This document shows, in pieces, positions 1 through 5,886 of a stretch of 6,356 nucleotides of DNA; the stretch's first letter is position 1, and each line of letters begins with the position of its first letter. The DNA is from an uncultured Bacteroidales bacterium. GTDB taxonomy: Bacteria > Bacteroidota > Bacteroidia > Bacteroidales > Marinilabiliaceae. Made by a program: the position numbers and the translations under genes. The stretch covers positions 1 to 6,356 of the forward strand of contig CAKUYZ010000099.1 of assembly GCA_934717675.1 (NCBI GenBank), in the 5' to 3' direction. A model generated the notes under the pieces. The model had not been told where the DNA came from, searched no databases, and was given only the letters and a program-made list of their open reading frames with translations.

Positions 1-1
1 C

Positions 2-1267
2 ATTGAGTACCATGCGAGGATAATATTCCAAAAATATCTGCAACGGTCGCTCATTCACTTGGGCTCCGACATGGTGGAGAAGGGCTACGACGAGACCTCC
101 GATGTCGAGGACATTATGGAGGAGGCCGAGAATAACCTCTTCACACTCTCGCAGGGCAGTCTGAACCGCGACGTTATCCAAATTAACCCTGTCGTCGATG
201 AAGCCATCCGCCAGATGGAGGCGGCGGCCAAGCGTGAGGACAAGCTGAGCGGCATAACGAGCGGTTTCCGTGGCATTGACGACATAACATTGGGATGGCA
301 ACCAGCCACGATGGTAGTCATTGCGGCGCGCCCCGCCATGGGCAAGACGGCCTTTGTCCTCTCCATGGCGCGCAAAATGGCCATAGAGCACAACATCCCC
401 ATTGCCATGTTCTCACTAGAGATGAGCAATGTCGAGCTTGTCAAGCGTCTCATGACGGCCGAGACGGAGATCCCGTCCGAAAAAATCAAGAGCGGAAGGC
501 TCACGGAGGAGGAACTCCACCACTTTAACTCCAGGATAGGCAGGCTCCGAAGCGCCCCCATATATATTGACGACACGCCAGGCCTCTCCGTCTTCGACTT
601 GCGCTCCAAGGCGCGAATCCTCAAGAAGAAACATGACATCAAGTGCATCATCATAGACTACCTCCAGCTCATGACGGCATCCGCCATGAAGCCAGGGAGT
701 CGTCAGGAGGAGGTCTCCATGATCTCGCGGTCGCTGAAGGGATTGGCCAAGGAACTCAACATCCCCGTCATTGCGCTTAGCCAGTTGAACCGTAATGTTG
801 AGGGGCGAACCACAGAGAAAGGCGGCATAGACAGCAAGAGGCCTCAGCTCTCCGACCTTCGCGAGTCTGGAGCCATTGAGCAAGATGCTGATATGGTCTG
901 TTTCATACACCGACCGGAATATTATCACATCTTGGACGACGGCAAGGGCAATTCGCTTGTCGGTATGGCTCAGTTCATCATTGCCAAGCACCGTAGTGGA
1001 CGAATAGACGATGTTTTGCTGCGCTTCCAGGCCGAGCTAATCCGCTTTGAGGAGCCGGAGTCGGGTGCGGATTTCCTAAATGGCTCCGAACCGCCCGCCT
1101 CGCAGCAATTCTTAATGTCACAAACGGGACAAAGGAGTCTTCCACAAAGTACAGCAACGAAGATGCCGACCTCGCAGCAGTTCATAATGTCTGGCGTGAA
1201 CAATGGCGGCTCGCCGTTCGACGTGCCAAATCTTGGGGCGACTGACGCCGACGATACGCCTTTCTAG
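2..1267 (+). CDS. dnaB: Replicative DNA helicase DnaB, 5'-truncated by window edge
   Basis: DnaB is the ring-shaped hexameric helicase that unwinds DNA ahead of the replisome in the cytoplasm and works with primase. The frame is open from base 2, reading IEYHARIIFQKYLQRS, a typical end of the N-terminal/linker region, so the gene starts upstream of the window. The TTG at 59 is internal. Numbering residues from that TTG, the RecA-type ATPase core shows Walker A ARPAMGKT (90-97), the FSLEMS motif (119-124), Walker B CIIIDYLQL (196-204), LSQLNRNVEGR (240-250), the SDLRESGAIEQDAD stretch (265-278) and AKHRSGR (309-315), which should hold the arginine finger. No intein interrupts the core. After about residue 335 the tail is low-complexity and probably disordered. 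It contains SQQFLMS and SQQFIMS 24 residues apart and ends DADDTPF. Identity is very secure; the role of the tail is unknown. Confidence 0.97.
   Translation: MEYHARIIFQKYLQRSLIHLGSDMVEKGYDETSDVEDIMEEAENNLFTLSQGSLNRDVIQINPVVDEAIRQMEAAAKREDKLSGITSGFRGIDDITLGWQPATMVVIAARPAMGKTAFVLSMARKMAIEHNIPIAMFSLEMSNVELVKRLMTAETEIPSEKIKSGRLTEEELHHFNSRIGRLRSAPIYIDDTPGLSVFDLRSKARILKKKHDIKCIIIDYLQLMTASAMKPGSRQEEVSMISRSLKGLAKELNIPVIALSQLNRNVEGRTTEKGGIDSKRPQLSDLRESGAIEQDADMVCFIHRPEYYHILDDGKGNSLVGMAQFIIAKHRSGRIDDVLLRFQAELIRFEEPESGADFLNGSEPPASQQFLMSQTGQRSLPQSTATKMPTSQQFIMSGVNNGGSPFDVPNLGATDADDTPF
1098..1191 (+). repeat. Imperfect in-frame direct repeat in the dnaB tail
   Basis: Bases 1098-1119 and 1170-1191 match at 20 of 22 positions and lie exactly 72 bases apart, so both are read in the dnaB frame. 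They encode ASQQFLMS and TSQQFIMS. The sequence between them is not obviously repeated. This looks like a short duplicated peptide motif in the disordered C-terminal tail rather than a mobile or regulatory repeat. Confidence 0.8.
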
Positions 1268-1286
1268 GCGGGTGGCGCATAGGTAT

Positions 1287-1308
1287 AGCACCTAATATTG
1301 TAGGTGTT
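1287..1308 (+). terminator. Weak stem-loop after dnaB, possible terminator
   Basis: A 6-bp perfect stem, CACCTA (1289-1294) with TAGGTG (1301-1306), encloses a 6-base loop. A G-U pair and an A-U pair (1287-1288 with 1307-1308) extend it. It begins about 20 bases after the dnaB stop codon, which suits a 3' end. Only three T's follow and the stem is not GC-rich, so efficient intrinsic termination is doubtful. AGGT at 1281-1284 can also pair with ACCT at 1290-1293, giving a competing fold. Confidence 0.3.
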
Positions 1309-1331
1309 TCACGTAAATAGACTTCGGGCTT

Positions 1332-1362
1332 GTTGAGATAAAGGGAAAGTTGTATAATTTAG
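1332..1362 (+). promoter_or_regulatory. Probable Bacteroidetes-type promoter for gdhA
   Basis: GTTG at 1332-1335 (consensus TTTG) is followed after exactly 19 bases by TAATTTAG at 1355-1362 (consensus TAnnTTTG). Each box has one mismatch and the spacing fits the known Bacteroidetes primary sigma factor pattern. Transcription would begin around 1368-1370, leaving a leader of roughly 75 bases before the preferred gdhA start at 1444. Confidence 0.5.
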
Positions 1363-1393
1363 CGTTCGACAAAAGAACAATTAGACACCCGAT

Positions 1394-1409
1394 GGCCTCT
1401 GCGAAGGTC
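1394..1409 (+). promoter_or_regulatory. Small hairpin in the gdhA leader
   Basis: GGCCT (1394-1398) can pair with AGGTC (1405-1409) across the 6-base loop CTGCGA, using one G-U pair. The 3' arm covers the only Shine-Dalgarno-like sequence near the upstream ATG at 1411. If it forms, it would hide that ATG's ribosome site and leave the AT-rich stretch before the ATG at 1444 open. The stem is short, so this is only suggestive. Confidence 0.25.
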
Positions 1410-1443
1410 GATGGGCAATAACAAATATTTAGCAAGAACAGTT

Positions 1444-2796
1444 ATGGCAAACATTGAAGCAGAAGTCAATGAATTCATGACCAAGATCATCGCCAAGAAC
1501 CCTGGCGAGAGCGAGTTCCATCAGGCTGTCAAGGAGGTTGTCACCTCCCTCATGCCTTACATCGACGAGAACCCTCAGTACAAGACCGCCAAGATTCTAG
1601 AGCGCATGGCTGAGCCTGAGCGCACCATCATCTTCCGCGTGCCTTGGCTCGATGACAAAGGCAACATCCAGATCAACCGTGGCTTCCGTGTTGAGATGAA
1701 CAGCGCCATCGGCCCGTACAAAGGTGGCCTCCGTTTCCACCCCACCGTAAATCTTGGCGTCCTCAAGTTCCTTGCTTTTGAGCAGGTCCTGAAAAACAGC
1801 CTCACCACGCTCCCTATGGGTGGCGGCAAGGGAGGTTCCGATTTCGACCCTAAAGGCAAGTCCGATGCTGAGGTTATGCGTTTCTGCCAGAGCTTTATGA
1901 CTGAGCTTCAGCGTCATATAGGTCCCGATACCGACGTTCCGGCGGGTGACATTGGTGTTGGTGGCCGTGAAATTGGCTATCTCTTTGGCCAATACAAGCG
2001 TCTGCGCAACGAGTTCACTGGTGTCCTCACCGGCAAGGGTCTCGGTTGGGGCGGCTCCCTCATCCGTCCTGAGGCAACGGGCTACGGTGTCGTATACTTC
2101 TGCACAGAGATGCTCGCCACGCAGGGCAAAGACTTCAAGGGCAAGACCGTCCTCATCTCTGGTTCTGGCAATGTCGCACAGTTCGCTTGCGAGAAGGCTA
2201 ACCAGATGGGCGCCAAGGTTCTCACCCTCTCCGATTCCAACGGCTACATCCTCGACGAGGAGGGCATCGACGCAGACAAGCTCGCTTTCGTCATGGAGCT
2301 CAAGAACGTCAAGCGCGGCCGCATCAAGGAGTATGTCGCCAAGTATCCAAAGGCCAAGTACTTCGAGGGCGAGCGTCCTTGGGGCGTGAAGGCCGACATC
2401 GCCCTTCCGTGCGCAACGCAGAACGAGATTAACGAGGACGATGCCAAGAAACTCGTCGCCAACGGTGTCTTCTGCGTCTGCGAGGGTGCTAACATGCCTT
2501 CCACCAACGAGGCTATCAACGTATTCCAAGAGGCTCGCATCCTCTACTCTCCGGGCAAGGCTTCCAACGCTGGCGGTGTCGCGACGTCTGGTCTTGAGAT
2601 GACCCAGAACAGCGAGCGCCTCTCTTGGACTCGTGAGGAGGTTGACGCCAAGCTGCACCAGATTATGGTAGGCATCCACGCCACCTGCGCCAAGTATGGC
2701 AAGGAGAAGGATGGCCACATCAACTACGTAAAGGGTGCCAACATCGGCGGCTTCGTCAAGGTGGCCGACGCTATGATGGCTCAAGGTCTCGTATAG
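1444..2796 (+). CDS. gdhA: Glutamate dehydrogenase, hexameric (about 450 aa) type
   Basis: Cytoplasmic enzyme that interconverts 2-oxoglutarate plus ammonium and glutamate using NAD(P)H. Counting from the ATG at 1444 (450 residues, close to the usual 445-450), the substrate domain shows GPYKGGLRFHP (90-100), PMGGGKGGSDFDPKGKS (124-140; catalytic Lys129) and DVPAGDIGVGGREIGY (164-179; catalytic Asp169). The nucleotide fold shows GSGNVA (240-245). EGANMPST, SNAGGVATSGLEMTQN and YVKGANIGGF complete the family pattern. The frame also opens at an ATG at 1411 (461 residues). I prefer 1444 because the extra codons are AT-rich, include the gene's only AGA/AGG arginine codon, and lie in leader-like sequence. 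The sequence SDSNG at the end of the second Rossmann strand resembles NADP enzymes, but cofactor choice is not certain. Uniform CGC/CGT arginine codons suggest high expression. It is monocistronic, between a promoter and a strong terminator. Confidence 0.96.
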   Translation: MANIEAEVNEFMTKIIAKNPGESEFHQAVKEVVTSLMPYIDENPQYKTAKILERMAEPERTIIFRVPWLDDKGNIQINRGFRVEMNSAIGPYKGGLRFHPTVNLGVLKFLAFEQVLKNSLTTLPMGGGKGGSDFDPKGKSDAEVMRFCQSFMTELQRHIGPDTDVPAGDIGVGGREIGYLFGQYKRLRNEFTGVLTGKGLGWGGSLIRPEATGYGVVYFCTEMLATQGKDFKGKTVLISGSGNVAQFACEKANQMGAKVLTLSDSNGYILDEEGIDADKLAFVMELKNVKRGRIKEYVAKYPKAKYFEGERPWGVKADIALPCATQNEINEDDAKKLVANGVFCVCEGANMPSTNEAINVFQEARILYSPGKASNAGGVATSGLEMTQNSERLSWTREEVDAKLHQIMVGIHATCAKYGKEKDGHINYVKGANIGGFVKVADAMMAQGLV

Positions 2797-2832
2797 GCTG
2801 CGTAGCGTAGCTAAAGGGTCAATATAGGCATC

Positions 2833-2874
2833 GCCCCGGGTGTGACAGAGGGTCACATTCGGGGCTTTCTGTTT
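2833..2874 (+). terminator. Intrinsic terminator of gdhA
   Basis: A 14-bp stem pairs 2833-2846 (GCCCCGGGTGTGAC) with 2852-2865 (GTCACATTCGGGGC). Twelve pairs are Watson-Crick and two central pairs are G-U; the loop is 5 bases (AGAGG). The T-rich run TTTCTGTTT follows at once (2866-2874). It begins 36 bases after the gdhA stop codon and separates that unit from the lipoprotein gene. Confidence 0.88.
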
Positions 2875-2903
2875 GCTAAAGTGCAAATATTTGGCTACTT
2901 TGG
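2872..2903 (+). promoter_or_regulatory. Probable Bacteroidetes-type promoter for the lipoprotein gene
   Basis: A perfect TTTG at 2872-2875 is followed after 20 bases by TACTTTGG at 2896-2903, one mismatch from TAnnTTTG. The spacer holds a perfect 10-base palindrome, CAAATATTTG (2884-2893). The -33 element overlaps the T-run of the gdhA terminator. The predicted leader is only about 20 bases and has no Shine-Dalgarno sequence, as is common in this phylum. Confidence 0.5.
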
Positions 2904-2929
2904 TATGGTAGAAACAAATCTGAACCTTA

Positions 2930-4672
2930 ATGAAATACTGCAACCGACTGATATTGCTGGCGGCGTTGCTGCCACTCTGCCTCGCCTCGTGTGGCGATGA
3001 CGGTAATAAGTCTGACAAGCCGGACATTATAGACGACTCAACAAGCCTCAAGCTGTCTCCCGCATCCATCTCAACGTCTAAAGCCGGAGGCTCCTATACC
3101 GCCGAGGCTACGACAAACGCCAGCACGCTGACCGTCACGCCAGATGTGGATTGGGTCAAGACCTCTGTGGCCGCGGGAGACCCCTATGTCATCAACATTG
3201 AGGTCGGGGCCTACGAGGTGAAGAACGAAGAGACGGACTATGACCCCCGCACGGCCTCCATTGAGGTTAAGGCTGGCGCGCTTACCCAAATTATAACGGT
3301 GGAGCAGTCGCCAGAAGATTTGCTGATGTATGACGAGGCGACGAGGATTAATTCCGTTGATCAACCATATAAGGTGAGCGACTATAGGGGAACGGAGCTC
3401 GTGGTGGGCTTCAAGACCAACGGGGACTACCAGATAACCTACCCTTGGTGGATTGTGAGGGAGGGAAAGGAAGACGGTAAGAATGGCAAGTTCTCCGTGC
3501 TGGAAAGATTCACCATTCTAGCCAATTATTCTGACGAGGCTCGTTATGACAGCATATCTTTCGACCTCGGCGACAAGCACTTCGCCTGCAAAATTGACGA
3601 GGTGGCCACAGAGTTCGACTTCAGCGGAGTGAGGCGCACGGCCCAGGAAGTGGCGCAAGACATGACGTTGGGGTGGAATATGCAAGAGGCTTATACCGAC
3701 GAATCGGTCAACGTCTTGTCTTCTTGGCTTTTGGACACTCTGGCCGCAAATGGGGTAAACATGGTAAGGATTCCGTGCTCATTCATTGACGGAGCGGCAA
3801 ACGCAGTGAACGAGTTTTGGCTCGGTGGCGTAGCGTCTGCGGCAAAAGAAGTGGCGGCCAAAGAGATCGGTGAAGGGCGGAGCATGTATGCCATTGTGTC
3901 TGTGGCCGATGACGGTTGGCTGAAGGGCAATATTGCGAAAGACGACACCACGGAGTTGTATGACACTTACGTAAGGCTTTGGAACACAATAGCTACCCAG
4001 TTGGCGGAGTGCGATGATCACGTCTTGTTCGAGGCGTATGACTATTTGTCCGCCGAGGAGCTTGGCGAGGTGGGCCTGCGCAGGATTAACCGACTAAACG
4101 AGCTTTTCGTGCAGACGGTGAGGCGCAACGGCGGCAATAACTACAAACGTTGTCTGCTCATTCCCGCCGATGGCAAGAACAGGGTTGTGACCATGCCGCA
4201 GAACGATGTGGTGGACAATCGCCTTATGGTCTCATTCCGTTTCACGCGACCGGAAGAGTATGCAGGAAAAAGCGCAACGAAAAAACTGTGGGGTGAGCCG
4301 TTCAAGAGCAAGGGCGACGACTGGTGCTCCTCTCTTGATGAGGAAGGCGTGAGGGCTTATTTCTCAGACTTCGTAAGCATCATGCCGCGTGTCCCGGCCA
4401 TCATGACGGCCTTTGGCTCAATATCGCACACCGGCGAGGAGGACCTATATGCCGACTCTGAGGCCTATTACGCAAACACAGTGGCGTTCTATGCCCACGA
4501 AAATAACATCACGCCCATGGTGTGGGACGACAATGAGTTCGGCAAGGGCTGTTTCGGTGTCTTCCGCCGCAAACTAGATGAGGCTACGGGTTTGTGCGTG
4601 ACCCGCCGCAGCTACGTCAAAGGAATTGCCGATGGCTCTGTCGGAAAGAGGCTGGTTCTCGATGAGGACTAG
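2930..4672 (+). CDS. Lipoprotein with BACON-like modules and a catalytically degenerate GH5-like domain
   Basis: A secreted lipoprotein of 580 residues. A hydrophobic signal peptide ends in the lipobox LASC, with Cys21 as lipidation site; the acidic CGDDGNKSDKPD after it resembles the Bacteroidetes surface-export signal. Residues 40-128 form a BACON-like beta-sandwich (core DVDWVKTS, end TQIITVEQSP). Residues 129-227 look like a second, divergent copy (PWWIVREG). From about 235 to 560 the chain follows GH5 endoglucanases: TAQEVAQDMTLGWN (237-250), NMVRIP (277-282), DDGW (327-330), LFEAYDYL (366-373), RINRLNELFVQTVRRNGGNN (385-404), VWDDNEFG (531-538). The acid/base position (NEP in active enzymes) reads Asp-Tyr372-Leu, the nucleophile position (GEFG) reads Thr-Ala494-Phe-Gly, the HHD triad reads Ala-Asp-Asp, and the HYY motif reads Arg-Phe-Thr. 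Hydrolysis by the usual mechanism is therefore unlikely; glycan binding or a structural role is my inference. The frame is intact with its own promoter and terminator. Confidence 0.8.
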   Translation: MKYCNRLILLAALLPLCLASCGDDGNKSDKPDIIDDSTSLKLSPASISTSKAGGSYTAEATTNASTLTVTPDVDWVKTSVAAGDPYVINIEVGAYEVKNEETDYDPRTASIEVKAGALTQIITVEQSPEDLLMYDEATRINSVDQPYKVSDYRGTELVVGFKTNGDYQITYPWWIVREGKEDGKNGKFSVLERFTILANYSDEARYDSISFDLGDKHFACKIDEVATEFDFSGVRRTAQEVAQDMTLGWNMQEAYTDESVNVLSSWLLDTLAANGVNMVRIPCSFIDGAANAVNEFWLGGVASAAKEVAAKEIGEGRSMYAIVSVADDGWLKGNIAKDDTTELYDTYVRLWNTIATQLAECDDHVLFEAYDYLSAEELGEVGLRRINRLNELFVQTVRRNGGNNYKRCLLIPADGKNRVVTMPQNDVVDNRLMVSFRFTRPEEYAGKSATKKLWGEPFKSKGDDWCSSLDEEGVRAYFSDFVSIMPRVPAIMTAFGSISHTGEEDLYADSEAYYANTVAFYAHENNITPMVWDDNEFGKGCFGVFRRKLDEATGLCVTRRSYVKGIADGSVGKRLVLDED

Positions 4673-4694
4673 ACGGCAGAAGACTTAACGGTTT

Positions 4695-4733
4695 GGGCGG
4701 GGCGGCAGAGTAATCTTCCGCCCCGCCCTTTTT
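4695..4733 (+). terminator. Strong intrinsic terminator of the lipoprotein gene
   Basis: A perfect 11-bp GC stem pairs GGGCGGGGCGG (4695-4705) with CCGCCCCGCCC (4718-4728). Above one C-U mismatch, three more pairs (AGA/TCT) close a GTAA loop, which is of the stable GNRA type. Five T's follow (4729-4733). It lies 22 bases after the lipoprotein stop codon. Confidence 0.93.
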
Positions 4734-4752
4734 GTCAGCCCGCGTGCCATCT

Positions 4753-4780
4753 TTTGCAGATTTTATTTTTGGTATATTTG
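4753..4780 (+). promoter_or_regulatory. Probable promoter of the surE-lpxB operon
   Basis: TATATTTG at 4773-4780 matches the Bacteroidetes -7 consensus TAnnTTTG exactly. The nearest upstream TTTG (4753-4756) sits 16 bases away, shorter than the usual 19-21, so the -33 assignment is less sure than the -7. It lies between the preceding terminator and surE, giving a leader of about 20 bases. Confidence 0.55.
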
Positions 4781-4805
4781 CGAACCATCAAGAAGTAATT
4801 TTAGA

Positions 4806-5585
4806 ATGTTGACCTCAGACGGGCAGAAGCCCCTGATAATGATAACGAATGACGATGGCGTAGACGCGCCTGGCATCAGAGTGTTGGCCGATGTCGCCCT
4901 GCGTTATGCCGACGTGCTGATTGTGGCTCCCGATGGCAGTTACTCGGGCAAAAGTCATTCATTCACAGTGATGGACGAGTTGCGAGTGCGCCGCTGCCAT
5001 GGCTTCGGCCGGGCACTTTGCTATGCCGTCAAGGGTACGCCTGTGGATTGCGTGAAACTTGGCTACTATGGCCTTGCGCCACGTAAGCCAGAGCTTGTCC
5101 TGTCCGGGATAAACCACGGAAGCAACACGGCCATAAGCGTCCACTATTCCGGAACTCTCGGCGCGGCTCGCGAGGCGGCCCTCATCGGCTCCGTTGGCAT
5201 AGGGTTCTCCTACGCCGATGGCAATGAGACCGCCGACATGACAGAGGCCGCGCGCGTGGCCGACGCCGTCCTCGACTCATACTTCCGTCAGCAGTTGCCC
5301 AAGTCCAATTTCTTGAGCGTCAACATTCCGCGCGGCAAGGTGATTGGCGTGCGCATGGCGCGTATGGCCATGGGGAGGTGGGTGGAGAAGCCCATTCACT
5401 ACACCAGCCCTATGGGGCAGGAGCTCTATTGGCTCGACGGCTCTTTTGACGACCATGACAAGGGTTGCGCCGACACCGACGAGGGGGCCATTGCGCAAGG
5501 CTGGGCCTCGATAACGCCACTGATGGTGGACGTGACGGACTACGACGCGTTGGAGCGGGACTCCGACTTCCATATCAATTTATAG
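4806..5585 (+). CDS. surE: 5'/3'-nucleotidase SurE
   Basis: SurE is a metal-dependent cytoplasmic phosphatase that removes phosphate from nucleoside monophosphates, and in some bacteria from short polyphosphate. The 259-residue length fits the family (about 250). The metal site is visible: ITNDDG near the N-terminus (Asn15, Asp16, Asp17), APDGSYSGKS (41-50, Ser47 as ligand) and SGINHGSN (100-107, Asn103). GTPVDCVKLG (77-86) and HYSGTLGAAREAAL (113-126) are also typical. The ATG at 4806 gives the short leader peptide usual before the NDD motif; an ATG a few codons further in would leave almost no first strand. It is the first gene of a tight operon, with 4 bases before the next start. The pairing with lpxB is one I remember from Bacteroidetes genomes; it does not by itself show a functional link. 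Confidence 0.95.
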   Translation: MLTSDGQKPLIMITNDDGVDAPGIRVLADVALRYADVLIVAPDGSYSGKSHSFTVMDELRVRRCHGFGRALCYAVKGTPVDCVKLGYYGLAPRKPELVLSGINHGSNTAISVHYSGTLGAAREAALIGSVGIGFSYADGNETADMTEAARVADAVLDSYFRQQLPKSNFLSVNIPRGKVIGVRMARMAMGRWVEKPIHYTSPMGQELYWLDGSFDDHDKGCADTDEGAIAQGWASITPLMVDVTDYDALERDSDFHINL

Positions 5586-5589
5586 CTTT

Positions 5590-5880
5590 ATGACCGTTGA
5601 CAAGACATGGGTGGGTGCGGCTGTCGGGCTGGTTCTGCCCGTCATAACCATGCTGCTTTTCTTCAAGTTCGCCTATGCGGGCGCCTTGCCATTCTTTGAC
5701 TTCTTGGCTCAGATGATGGAGATCCGCGGTGTGGGAATGTTGGTGGCCGTGAGCTGCCTGCCCAATCTGGCCGTCTTTACGCTCTTTGCCTACACCGACA
5801 GGCTCAAGGTGTCTCGCGGGCTGTTTCTCTCCACGCTCCTCTATGCTATGGTCATTGTGGTGGTCAAATTCATTCTTTAG
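5590..5880 (+). CDS. Small three-helix membrane protein of unknown function
   Basis: I do not recognise a named family. The 96-residue product has three hydrophobic segments at about 8-29, 47-68 and 77-96, so it is probably an inner-membrane protein. The basic RLKVSR loop between helices 2 and 3 (71-76) suggests that loop is cytoplasmic, placing the N-terminus inside and the short C-terminus outside. There is no signal peptide cleavage site, cysteine pair or catalytic motif; one cysteine lies in helix 2 (SCLPN). The start is 4 bases after the surE stop, and the stop is 6 bases before the lpxB start, so it is almost certainly cotranscribed and translationally coupled. A role linked to lipid A synthesis or membrane lipid handling is a guess from position only. 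Confidence 0.8.
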   Translation: MTVDKTWVGAAVGLVLPVITMLLFFKFAYAGALPFFDFLAQMMEIRGVGMLVAVSCLPNLAVFTLFAYTDRLKVSRGLFLSTLLYAMVIVVVKFIL

Positions 5881-5886
5881 CAACAG

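Noticed and set aside
59..61. TTG as the start codon of dnaB
   Set aside because: The same frame is open back to base 2 and encodes residues typical of DnaB, so the true start is outside the window.
416..991. 191-codon minus-strand open frame inside dnaB, and a similar 189-codon one at 85-654
   Set aside because: Both lie wholly within the conserved dnaB ATPase region, overlap each other in different frames, and have no recognisable domain or promoter.
1946..2389. 147-codon + strand open frame inside gdhA
   Set aside because: It is an out-of-frame reading of gdhA, rich in Ser, Arg and Ala, with no sign of independent coding.
1597..3069. 490-codon open frame on the minus strand across gdhA and into the lipoprotein gene
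   Set aside because: It is opposite an unmistakable gdhA and crosses a terminator and a promoter on the other strand. Its sequence shows no family motif. Strong C/G-ending codon bias in gdhA removes antisense stops, so long antisense frames are expected.
2930..4672. Lipoprotein gene as a decaying pseudogene
   Set aside because: The 580-codon frame has no stop or frameshift, and the signal peptide, promoter and terminator are intact. Loss of catalytic residues alone fits a pseudoenzyme better.
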